From positions 4,917,001-4,981,000 of the forward strand of contig JAYKKI010000003.1 in assembly GCA_039881145.1 (NCBI GenBank): DNA of 64,000 nt, in the 5' to 3' direction. This document shows, in pieces, positions 34,340 through 44,605 of the stretch. The notes under the pieces were generated by a model, which saw only the letters and a list, made by a program, of their open reading frames with translations, was not told the origin of the DNA and made no database searches. Origin of the DNA: Druceiella hillmani. Lineage: Eukaryota; Arthropoda; Insecta; Lepidoptera; Hepialidae. The position numbers were made by a program, and so were the translations under genes. How positions within the stretch are numbered: the first letter of the stretch is position 1; the number at the start of each line of letters is the position of its first letter.

Positions 34340-36234
34340 ACTAACCTTATTTTAACATTATGTAAACAGGTTTTATGCTTGTTCTTACAACTATTGCAAC
34401 TAGTTACTTGTATTACTAGTTTTTAATACATTGGTTTATTGGGAAATGCAATGTCCCTGGTAAAAGTAATTTTTCCCGTTTCAAATTCATGGGTTTTTTT
34501 TGTGGCAAACATTTAATTTTGTGAACTGACATTGCCAAAGAACTTCGTGAATAACATTTGCTGGAACTGTCATACAGAACAGAAAGTGTATTATTTTTTA
34601 AATGTCTCTTATAATGTTAATTACAGCTACCCAATATATATTTAGGTTGTGTTCATAGTGTGTTTTGTGAATTTAGTGTCAGTCTCTTATCCTCATGTTT
34701 TACTATTTCTGAAAATTATTATGTTATATTATTAATAACTGGAATTAATTATAATGTACGTTAAGTTTATTATGTATCATTTCTTTAAAATGTGAGACTC
34801 TTTTGATGACTGTTAAAATATATGCACGAAAGTTAAGGAAAAACTTTGTTAGTAATTTAAAGTCTGAGGATTTGTACATAAATTTGAAAAAAATATAACA
34901 ATTTGATTATCCAAATATCGAGTAATACTTAATAATTAATTTACGAGTCAATTTTATTACTGAAGCAATCCCCAAAGCGATACTTGAATTATTTTATATA
35001 ACGTAAATTTATATCTGTTTCTTTAGTTTTAATTTGTGTACAATATTTAAATCCCATGTATTATAAGTTGATCTACTACAACATACACTTATAAACATCT
35101 AACCATATCCACGACTTCCACGACGTAAAATTCGGGACCAGAAAAGTTATTATGAATGTTAGAAGAAAAGTTATGACATTGTCAATTTGTTGTTAACTGC
35201 ACCTCATGCTGCGTGAACGTCTCTGATGCTCAAGATTCTACGTAATGCTCACAGTCTGAAGTCAATCGCGACTCTTCTTGATGCTCATGCTTCGTGATGG
35301 TCAAAAATCCGCTCATCCTCACAGCGTGAATATTTCTGATGATCGATATACGACGTATCGATTACGATCTAAAGACAGTCGTAAATAACGCTCTTCAATA
35401 CTTCCGTCTGATCAAGAAGCAGTTTCACAAATACGACGTGCACTCAACCGGACTCTTTGTTCATCGTTAATTTTGCCAATCTTGTTCAACAGCTATTTTC
35501 ATTTCAAACTACTCATTATTTTTTAGTAAACGAAAGGCTCTAATTTCTTTTCAACCTCTTGCATGCTTAGAATTTATTATGCTTAGCCTTATTTCTTTCT
35601 TTCAGACAATATTTACATATATAATTCAGAGTTTAATCGTTAAGCAATATCAAGAAGTCCTTAATCTAATAATGCCAAGTCAATAATATAAATTCTAAAT
35701 CCAGTTCTATAAATTCTTATTTTGATGTCTAGTTTGTGACATATTTAATTTCCTAATTATAGTTCTTAATACTCCTAAAACTAAATTTAATAATTATGCG
35801 CGTACGATAAATTCACCAAAATTACGTCATTCCACTTTTTTTTAATTGGCAATGAAAAAACATAAATTTATTATGCTATTTAAGGCAAAACTATATTATC
35901 AATATATAATTTGCTAACAGTCCCATCCATCATCAAATTTTATTACTTAATATATGACAAATATTTAAAAGAAATGTATGATTCCTTGTTGGAATAACTG
36001 TCACACGCATAAATATTGACAATGAACGAAAAGTGGATAGATTTATATATTGCCACAATATAGATTTCTTAAAAAAATAATATATAGGCTTCATTTTCAT
36101 TTTCTTATTACTTCATTCTATAATAAGTAGCATTAGATGTATATTTGTTTTGATAATATTATAAGTCAAAGACCATATTAAAAATATTAATATTTAAAAT
36201 AACATCAGTGCACTAATCACTATTGTAGACCACG
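34340..36234. other. stretch without genes, with a GC-richer degenerate repeat
   Basis: The stretch is mostly anonymous. The patch at 35,195-35,350 is listed as a degenerate repeat. Confidence 0.5.
35195..35350 (+). repeat. degenerate minisatellite-like patch
   Basis: Variants of GCTCATGCTGCGTGAACGTC and TCTGATGCTCA recur about four times (for example 35,205, 35,247, 35,285 and 35,313) at irregular spacing of about 35-45 bases. The patch is GC-richer than its surroundings. No protein frame is kept. Repeat status is probable; unit boundaries are unclear. Confidence 0.45.
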
Positions 36235-36302
36235 AAAAAAAAAGTCGATCAGCCAGTGGGGTTTGAACCTACGTCTTACCAGCACATAGCTTACTGTAAA
36301 GG
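36235..36302 (-). repeat. tRNA-like T-arm remnant with T-run terminator
   Basis: On the minus strand GTGCTGGTAAGACGTAGG leads into GGTTCAAACCCCACT, a good B-box/T-arm match (GGTTCAAACCC), and after GATCGACTT comes a run of T, a pol III-type terminator. The D-arm half is not convincing. A decayed tRNA-derived SINE or tRNA pseudogene is the likely reading. It abuts the terminal inverted repeat beginning at 36,303. Confidence 0.35.
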
Positions 36303-37258
36303 CTAATAAGTAGCGATGACAGTACCGATGTTGTAATATTCTTCAAGTAATTCTTTTGATCTGTAATGTCCGAATAAAAATATAATCTATTACTGTACCA
36401 AATTTCATGATATTGCATCCAGTATATTTTACATGAGTGAATAATAAATTAATAGACCGACAAAAATTCTAAAAACAAGTTTTCTGGTTTCCTAATTTTA
36501 CATGATAAATCAATCACTGTTTTCAAAATATTTTCTCTATCCAGAATTCATTAATTACAGTTTTATTTTGCGCATAGATGACATAAATCGTCGTTCCTTT
36601 AATTTAGTTTTTCTGGAAATATGGATTTCTTTGAAGGATGGCATTTGGGTCCTTATTATATCTTATGCGCTTCTCAATTCTATCAAAGGTAAAGCAATCA
36701 ATTCATTCAATATCATCGATCCATAGCTACTGAAGGCATTATATAGCCCTAAACATTTTACATTCATAATTACTACAGTTATGCAGTCAAATATTCTATA
36801 ATATTTGTATGTAAACGTTTTATATTGTCTATTACGGAAGCAAACTCTAGTATGAATTTTTCATTTCTACCCAACATTCGATTCTAAATATTATTCTTAT
36901 ACCATGTGAGGATAATTCCGTGTTGCATCGTTTAAAGAAAGATAAAGTTTTAACTAGATATGTAATTGGTTTGGAAATAAAACCCTAGGAGTTAATCGAC
37001 AAAATTGAACTTCAACCAATTCATAAAACAATTAAATTGACGGTGTTAGACAAAGAAAAATATCATAATTTAATTTTGGTAGCCAACATATTAGTAAACT
37101 TGTATTGCTTAGGTTTAAGAATTTCACTTAAGTAGCATTTTAGAATAATGAATGCCACCGATGTCTTTCAAACGATCGCGTTTTGATCGCGTTCGCGCGA
37201 AAATTCATTTGACTTTTATCGATATAATCCAGTTCGTACTGTCATCGCTACTTATTAG
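36303..37258. mobile_element. candidate DNA transposon with 23-bp TIRs
   Basis: CTAATAAGTAGCGATGACAG plus three bases at 36,303-36,325 recurs as an exact reverse complement at 37,236-37,258. Perfect 23-base inverted ends 956 bases apart, in a window this AT-rich and with CpG inside the repeat, are unlikely by chance. If the outer C/G pair is coincidental, the ends read TA-ATAAGTAGCG...CGCTACTTAT-TA, compatible with the TA duplication of Tc1/mariner-like elements. No transposase motif is visible. A plus-strand frame at 36,502-36,726 is unrecognised. Confidence 0.55.
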
Positions 37259-37598
37259 ACATGGTAATAAGCATTAAAGCCTGTTTTATTTTATTTTTTT
37301 TAAATAAATACAAAAAGTTATTGTGTTAAAATCAATCGATTTTTTTTAATGTTTCTTAAGTTATGCCTTAAGATAAACAAAGATATTAAGAAAATAGAAT
37401 TACTGAATTTTTGAATCAAGCGAAATCCTCAAAAAGTTCACTAGAACATGCAACTGAAACGCTTTAAATAAATAAATAAAACAGGTTTGTTAATTATTTT
37501 GAACAACGTTGATACGATAGAAATATACCATTAAAAACTCTCATGATCTCTGCAATAAAATTAAAAATATACACCTAACACCCAATTGTAAATTAGTA

Positions 37599-38814
37599 TC
37601 ACTCAACGTAGTAAACCTATTTCTAATATACCACCCAAAGATTGCCTAAATATTATTTCAGATATCTTAGAAAAGAAACGGTTAAACCCCATTGAATCAT
37701 CGGAAATTAGAGACCTAATTATGCATGGACCAAAATTATTTCTTATTCGATAAATTTTTTTTTCAACAAGTCAATGGCCTTGCAATGGCCTCCCCCCTCA
37801 GACCCTTTTTAGTTGAGTTAGTTATGAAAAATCTAGAAACTAGCCTATGAAACAGTAAATTAGCGACCAATCTATTATACTATTATAGATGCGTTGATGA
37901 CATCCTTATCTGCTGGAAAGGTACACAGCGACAGTTAGACCAGTTTGTTAACTTTGCCAACTCCCTACATAACAATATCAAATTCACTTTGGAAGTAGAA
38001 TCCGATAATAAAATAAACTTTTTAAATATTACAATAGAACGCAAAAATAATAAACATAAATTTAGTATATTTAGAAAAGACACATTTGCAGACTCCATAA
38101 TTAATGATCATCCTTAGCACCCTTCGTCCCATAAGTTAACAGCCTTCCATTTGATGATTTAAAGAGCTTTAACCATCCCTCTAGAAAAACCTAATTTACG
38201 GAAAGAAATAAAAACTATAAAACAAATTGCAGTAAATAATAATTATAACCCACCAATTGTCACAAAACTGTATGATAAAAAATGAAGAAAAATACTAATA
38301 CAAGAAATATACCCGGTCGTATCAAATAATAATAATATTTACTATAAATCTATCCCATACATAGGTAATGTATCACTCAAATTAGGAAAACTCTTAACTG
38401 ATAATAAAAAATATAAATAATACAACATGTGCTTATAATACTTTAAATAACTTGGATAAAACCCTTATTAATAACCAAAAAAAAATTGATAAACATAAAA
38501 ATAGTGGTATCTATAAACTTAAATGTAACAACTGTAATAGTGTATACATAGGTCAACCAGTAAGAGATTTTACTACACGATATAAAGAACACATTGCCAG
38601 CTGGCGAAATAACCAGCCATACACATCTCACTTTGCTACTCAATTAAAATAACCCTCATCCTCATGCTGATAATACCCCCTATATATTACAAATAAATAC
38701 AAAAGGTAATAAACTTAATTTCCTAGAAACATTAGAAATAAAAAGGACACCAAGGTTAATATATTCAATGAACAACTAAATATAATATCATCACCCATAC
38801 TTAATATCTTCTAG
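37599..38814 (+). pseudogene. broken PLE reverse transcriptase and GIY-YIG endonuclease
   Basis: The start SLNVVNLF, then SNIPPKDCLNIISDILEKK in the next frame, is the RT segment just before the catalytic region. GLAMASPL replaces GLTMGSPL, and the YVDD box at about 37,891 reads CVDD, so a catalytic-motif residue has changed. The endonuclease part is open from 38,452 with SGIYKLKCNNCNSVYIGQ and TTRYKEHIASWRNN. The frame ends at a stop at 38,812-38,814. Many frameshifts and stops separate these parts. The longer N-terminal reach makes this the best copy for joining the family's RT to copy 2. Confidence 0.9.
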
Positions 38815-38965
38815 ACATAATATAATTCGACAATATTGATTCTGCAGTACTCTTCAAATTGTTTCAGCCTACACATATAAATATAAGCACATAAAAAAAA
38901 ATTGAGGGAAATAAATAAATGAATAAATAAACATAAAAAAATTATATAAAAAAATATGTTTATTT

Positions 38966-38966
38966 A

Positions 38967-39028
<62 letters not shown>
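38966..39028. repeat. (TA)n microsatellite inside PLE copy 3
   Basis: A TA run of about 60 bases lies between the A-rich spacer and the terminal repeat. The corresponding place in copies 1 and 2 has TAAA-rich repeats but no TA expansion. Confidence 0.95.
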
Positions 39029-39036
<8 letters not shown>

Positions 39037-39343
39037 TATGAATGAGTAAAACCGGAGATATGTTGAATTAGTGGTATAACCTTGTTCTAACTTTCAGATA
39101 CCCTTACTTTGTATAAATATATTATAGAGAATAACTTCCATTTATTTAAATTCCATACACCAGAACATTTGCATTGTACAACCTCATATAATAACAACCC
39201 TCACTAAAATATGGATTAAATATTTAAAAATATCAAACAAGCCAGAAAAAAAATTATAAAAATGATTACCATCTTGCTCAATCTAGTATCCAAAACAAAG
39301 ATGAAAACGAGTAGCTTCTGATAAACAAAAGAGAAATGTTAAA

Positions 39344-39436
39344 TCTGAGATAGATTATATTTCATTAATTGTCTGAGATAGATTATTTGTCTGAGATAGA
39401 TTGATTATATCTGAGATAGATTATATTTCATTAATT
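39344..39436 (+). repeat. irregular tandem repeat of TCTGAGATAGATT
   Basis: The 13-base motif occurs at 39,344, 39,372, 39,390 and 39,410. The first and last copies are followed by ATATTTCATTAATT, so a larger unit was also duplicated. Confidence 0.9.
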
Positions 39437-39558
39437 CAATGTTCGCAAATACGTAAAATCATTCGTTTAAATTGACATTCTATATTTTTGAATATAATTA
39501 AATTTATTTACAAGTTAGGAGTGATTATGACATAAATTTCAGATCTTTTCAACACTAT

Positions 39559-40147
39559 ATGGACAAACGTAGAAACCCTGTGAAAGTTCTAATATTGCAA
39601 TTACCCTATCTGAGATTCGTAATAAATCGGTCAACAATCAGATCTGTGAGATATATTAAGATATTAAATGAAGTAAAAAAGGTAATTATTAGTCAGGGTA
39701 GTACAGAAGGTCAAAAATATTATATCACGGTAAAACTTCAACAGGTGTGCAAAGAATACTCCAATATTGACAAGAAATTCAAATATATTCTCAGGAAAGT
39801 TGTGTTGATTTACACTACGTTTGGATGAAAATCAGCTCCAACTTGTCAAAGTAATTACATATTTGTTTATATTCTGGGCAGCAGCTTACCATCAACGTGG
39901 ATGGGAATATGTATGCAGTTAAAGAACTTTGAGTCAACGTCAGGAGCGACGTAAAGGATTTGAAACATTTAAAAGCAGAACATACTTGCGCCTATTATCT
40001 GGAAATGCAAGCAAATTAGAAGGCTTAAAACAAGTTGTCACTGTTCCTTTGACACTGCAGAGAAGAATAATACCCATGCATGCGTATCAACCAATTTTGC
40101 ACTACTTTAATAAAAGCCTTGAAACTCTTGCCTCCATTTTAGAGTGA
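39559..40147 (+). pseudogene. upstream frames, perhaps N-terminal part of the next pseudogene
   Basis: Two plus-strand frames (39,559-39,828 and 39,929-40,147) have fairly normal residue composition, including KKVIISQGSTEGQKYYI and KQVVTVPLTLQRRIIPMHAY. I do not recognise either. Their position and strand directly before the recognisable pseudogene at 40,250-40,760 make them candidates for its N-terminal part, but they could be an unrelated fossil. Confidence 0.35.
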
Positions 40148-40249
40148 GAGCAAGTTAGATTCATATGGCAAGACGATGAAAAAAATCCTAAGAATTATTA
40201 TCATATTAAAAAATAATAATTTTTTTATTTCACCTAGAATATTGCATCG

Positions 40250-40760
40250 AGCTTCTAGATCATGTCTGAGTGATTGCTCAAAGCCTCCCTCAGTTTATGC
40301 GGGAATATATAACTTAATTTGAAGCTGTATCTTATTCCGGTCCCAACGTTTCAGACACAAGAAGTAAAGATATAACTTCGTTAAAAACAGGCACTCAGAT
40401 AATTGATATGGAGAGATTGATCCACGTTAGTAATTTTGCTAGCATCGTAAAAAGTGTGCTGGCTATTTCAAGTCAATTCTTATTCTACCTGTAGATGAGG
40501 GAGTAGATCAAATTCAATACATATAAGAGTCATGGCACATGTTGTGCAACATTTTAAAATGTATTGTGGTGGCCATGAGTATCTCTACCAAGGTACCTGG
40601 AAGGAGCGCTTTTAATAAACTCGAGCGGTGCACCGCTTAGCCGCGTAGTTTCCGGTCTTGTCATTCTATTTGTTAATTTTGGCAGTAAAAGATGAATGTA
40701 GATCAAGATATTGAAATGAAAGATGTTGAGTTTCTGGAAATGTACTACCAAACTTATGGT
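40250..40760 (+). pseudogene. decayed invertebrate transposon-type protein (PGRSAFN family)
   Basis: Joining frames by eye gives, in order, KPPSVYAGI, EAVSYSGPN, IIDMERLIHVSNF, LPVDEGVDQIQYI, VMAHVVQHF, STKVPGRSAFNKLER, APLSR, SGLVI and FGS, then a short acidic segment. From memory this order matches a large uncharacterised protein family repeated in arthropod and some other invertebrate genomes, with hallmarks PSVYAGI, EAVSYSGP, a VD.GPDENPRY segment, a PGRSAFN.VER.MAPLS.ELSG segment and FG(S/T)HL. Its repetition suggests a mobile or formerly mobile gene. Here DEGVDQIQY replaces the usual D.GPDENPRY, and stops and frameshifts occur throughout. The biochemical role of the family is unknown to me. 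Confidence 0.6.
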
Positions 40761-41156
40761 AAATGAGCTCGTAAATGGTAATTTCAATCTCTTTACTGAA
40801 TATGGCACTCATATATCTATGTTTGGGTTAGTAAGTACGAAAGAGTAAAATAGAGAGGCGTCGATACCTGACAAGTATCTAAGCATCACTACTGCAATCT
40901 ACAAACAATTAGAAATATAATATTTGATATAATCACTATATTGTTTAATTATTTAAAGTGTTGTTTACAAAACAATTAAATTTTCTGTCTTTTTTGTACA
41001 AATTCTTTCATTTTCCATTTCGTTTATTTTCAGTCTAAATTTTGTACGTATTTTCTTACCTACCTGGTTACCTATCTACCAATACTTATCAAAAATAAGT
41101 ATTTGTATATACCTACGTTAACATATTTCGAAATTTACTTTATTACCTTCTTACTT

Positions 41157-41720
41157 AAGTCAAGATAAATCAGACGAGTCCAAAATTAATAAACTTACCC
41201 TTCAACATTAAGGAGTCCCTGTCATCATATACTAATTCTATCAAGGCCCATTTGGGACCAAAAGACGCATCAAGATAAGTCAAACGAGTCCGATCTCCAT
41301 GTAACTACTTATAAGCAACAAGAAATCACTGCAGCTAATATCTACCATCATCAACAGACCTGAGCTGCGATTTGCAATAAAAGAGGTCGTTAAAATAAGT
41401 TAAATAGACTCAAACTCAATGAAATTACTTCTCGTCATTGAGGACCAATAATTATGACCAAAAAACTCGTCAACAAAGTCAAACGGGCACAAAAATAATG
41501 AATCTGCTACTCGCAATTGGGGAATTACTGACGCTATCATCCTACTAGATCATCAGAACCTTATCACTATTTTTCACCAGTGGACCCGTCATTACAAGTT
41601 AAATGTGCCAAAATTCGATGAATCTACTTCTTTCATGATGAGTTCTGTCCCCACTATCATCCCTGACCACCGTCTTTGAATAAAAGTACTTATAAAACAT
41701 ATTGAATGAGTTCAACCTTC
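41157..41720 (+). repeat. degenerate tandem array, unit about 120 bp
   Basis: Variants of TCAAGATAAGTCAAACGAGT start near 41,160, 41,270, 41,390, 41,470 and 41,590, with a weaker one near 41,690. Within each unit follow AAT-AATGAAACTACTT, a CATTGAGGA-like segment and CTATCATCC. Spacings are about 110, 121, 80, 121 and 100 bases; the third unit is shortened. Similarity between units is low. No reading frame is kept, so this looks like an old minisatellite or repeat-array relic. Confidence 0.6.
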
Positions 41721-42126
41721 GTATCAATTTTCTCAAAGGGATTTGCACTCTCATCCATTGAAGAGTTTCTTAGCATTTCTCCGGAATCGTTTATCGAATC
41801 CTAACTATTTTTATATAGACCGTTCTAGAACTATTTCATTTCAAATAAAAAAGGACAATAACAATTGACTAGTGCGTCTCCGAGTTACAGCTGTATATAC
41901 ATAAAAAGAACGCATCCCCCTTAAATTGCAAACTCCCTCCTATTTGAAGTAGATTAAATACTTAACGTGTGATTGTTGTTGTTACTTCATATGTTTTTTT
42001 TTTCACAAAAATAGATAGGTACAATTTTAAGAATTATTTTTAAAATCACAGTAATTAGTGTTCTTATAACGATTTAAAGGATTATGTTAACTGTCTGATT
42101 TTGCGATTTTTGACACAACTTTGTTA

Positions 42127-42222
42127 ATACAACTGATATTTTATGTCACCGATACAAAATATTGTAAAGATGATTACATCTTTAGGATATTTTGTGTCGG
42201 TGACATATAATATCAGTTGTAT
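42127..42222. repeat. 46-bp-arm hairpin, 4-base loop
   Basis: The arm at 42,127-42,172 (starting ATACAACTGATATTTTATGT) is the reverse complement of 42,177-42,222 at 42 of 46 positions, with ATTA as the loop. The 96-base palindrome could be a small MITE, a snap-back duplication or a pre-miRNA-like hairpin if transcribed. No TA or other target duplication is obvious. TGTCACC recurs just outside the right arm at 42,222-42,229. Confidence 0.85.
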
Positions 42223-42229
42223 GTCACCA

Positions 42230-43860
42230 AAAACCAAGTAGATATTTAAATTTCGAATTTCCATTGCCATATCATTTATTATTAAATTTAGACCACAAAA
42301 ACTCATGTATTTATTTCAATTCTCTGGTCCTTGTTCATTATGATAAAGGAATGCTTTATTTACATAATATTTAGCTACTGAAGTTTCGTTTAAAACCTAT
42401 TTCCATATTTAGTTATTGCTACGGTATTTAACGGTCCTTCTGGTGCAAATTGACAGATAATTATAAATTGATAGATAATTAAAACATTATCTGTAAAATT
42501 CTACTGAAATTATTAACTCGAGATAACTTAAGAATTTAATCAGTCGGTCATTTAAATGTTCGAAATTAGATTTGAGCGGAATTCTTGTTAACCACAACGA
42601 AAAAACCTAATTCTGTAAAAGAGTACTTAGGACTGAATTCAATTTATAAAAATACTGTTATGTGACCACACTCACCAATTAAAACGACGTTTTTAGTGAT
42701 GGCATACGAGTATTAATGGCGATCGCCCGCGAATGTATGTACGAATTGATAATTACTTTATATTTATTTATTAAGTCCTTTATTACCTATACTGTTTTTA
42801 TTTTAAGAAAAATAATAACGAGCATCAATGTAGTGGGAAGAAACATTTTGCATTTAATTATCTAAAAATTCTTCGTCAAATTAATCCCTGTGACGGGCCA
42901 AAACACTTCGTGAAAAAAATTCAATAGTTCTACAACATAATGAAGTGCTCTTTAATATACTTTTGGCATAAACATAACAACGTATTTTACGACATTGTAC
43001 TAGATGGAATATCTGTTGACACCACATAACACAAAATAATATATAATTATAATTATCATATAATTTATTTCTTCATTTTAAATCCAACAATTAAAGAAAA
43101 CAAAAAGTTTAGAGAAAAATTGTATTATTTTGACAGGTCTTGTTAACTATGCATCATTTGTGTTCTTTTGTTTTTAGTTTATTTTTAGCAACTTTTTTGA
43201 AATTCTCAACCTTTACCATTTTGAAACTAATAGATCAATTTTATGTCTTTGAGCAATGTAAAGCAATGTAATTTGTAGAGCATATGTAAAATATTTGCTC
43301 TGAAAACTATTATAACTTAACTAAGTTTCTTTATATTCCCCGATGAAGGTATAATGAAATCACTTCAAAAATCAGTCACGATATTCCCAATAGTAGCATA
43401 TTAGCGAAATTGAGCCAAAACCTTTTTGTGGTGTGTGAAATACAATGTCAACCTGCTCAGAATAAGTACTAGAACCAAAAATGAAACTTGCAGAGACATG
43501 CACTAAATTACTTTTAAATATTTTAAAATTTAAATGTTATGAACAGAACACTAAAGTGAAATGGAGTTAAATAAAAAAAATCAACTTTGCTTGAAAATCT
43601 ATTGTGTATTAACTGTAACAGTTTTAATATTTGGACTCATTAAGCATTAAGTTATTTTATATGTCAACTAAGTTTACTGCACTCAAGAATGGAAAGGAAT
43701 TGGTAAATTACAAAATATTAAGACACATAGACGGCAATATTTTGAAAAAGACACAGATACTTCTCTCTTTCATATTAATGGATAGCTTGAGGTCGCTGGA
43801 GATGTATTGAATATGTCATTAATAAAAAATGACATTCACAGAAACAAGCTTCTCTAATCT
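42230..43860. other. AT-rich stretch without recognisable genes
   Basis: There are only short frames and small direct repeats such as AGCAATGTAA (about 43,252 and 43,262). I see nothing else. Confidence 0.5.
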
Positions 43861-43864
43861 TCTT

Positions 43865-43913
<49 letters not shown>
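43861..43913. repeat. (TC)n(TA)n microsatellite
   Basis: A TC run to about 43,883 passes directly into a TA run ending at 43,913. Confidence 0.97.
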
Positions 43914-43917
<4 letters not shown>

Positions 43918-44238
43918 CTTCTACCGCTTTTCTGGTTTTATTGTAAGATGGTTAAATTTTCCTGTAATTTCTTAATGGTTTGCATAATAATTCAATAAAG
44001 TTGTTTTCCAAACGTCAGTATTGTTAACTATTCTATATTAATGACTTGCTTTTATTGGTTACTAAAACATTTTTGTTATTGTATATAAATATTTGTGTTC
44101 GAAAATTTAATCTTTTTTCATTAACTTGGCCTTCATAATTTAATATTATTTCGTCAAACGTAGTTGAAATTGACCAGTTTATCCAAATTGAAAAATCCCT
44201 AAATATTTAATAAAAATAAACGGTCATTATCGTTAATA

Positions 44239-44605
44239 TTAAAGGATCTCATGCATGTGACATAGTAAAATAGATAGATGGGTAAACAAAAGTTCTGCCA
44301 AAATGATTAAAGGAAAGGTAGAAAATATAAGCAAGAAAACTAATTTGTGCCAGCATAATTTACGCAATACATTTTGCCAAATATAATCAAGCAGGTGGCT
44401 AGTTATTAGCAACGCCTCGGAAAAGTTCCTTGGGTTGGATGACTGTTCGTGGCGACTCGAACGTACGTATAAACTTTTGAGGAATCTGTTTCCTCGTAAA
44501 CCTCTCTTTGTTTTTAGGTTATTTGTTACGCAAGCAATCAACGAGCGCTGAGTATATTTTCTTCTCTGGGTTTTATTCTTAGATAAATTTTATTTCGAAA
44601 CTTAT
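44239..44605 (-). CDS. unrecognised open frame, possible exon or fossil
   Basis: The minus-strand frame is open for about 120 codons. The first half is unusually hydrophilic and GC-richer than its surroundings (for example KTKRGLRGNRFLKSLYVRSS, then NPRNFSEALLI); the second half is hydrophobic. It has no ATG near its start. I recognise no family. A decayed mobile-element gene or a chance frame in a GC-richer patch (44,400-44,560) are the main alternatives. Confidence 0.22.

Larger units (their letters stand above)
37599..39214 (+). mobile_element. Penelope-like element copy 3
   Basis: This copy reaches further into RT on its 5' side than copy 2, then has the linker, GIY-YIG domain, A-rich spacer, a (TA)n tract and a truncated terminal repeat (39,052-39,214). 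The terminal repeat stops before the hammerhead-like segment. There is no inverted left arm. The TA expansion inside the spacer arose after insertion. Confidence 0.85.

Noticed and set aside
36235..36302. Functional tRNA gene
   Set aside because: Only the T-arm half is convincing; the acceptor and D arms cannot be paired, so it is listed only as a tRNA-like remnant.
37883..38098. 71-codon minus-strand frame in PLE copy 3
   Set aside because: It lies antisense to the reverse transcriptase remnant, which explains the openness.
40554..40808. 84-codon minus-strand frame
   Set aside because: It is antisense to the PGRSAFN-family fossil, whose motifs are on the plus strand.
41157..41720. CRISPR-like array
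   Set aside because: Units are long, diverged and contiguous without conserved short repeats and unique spacers, and the DNA is eukaryotic.
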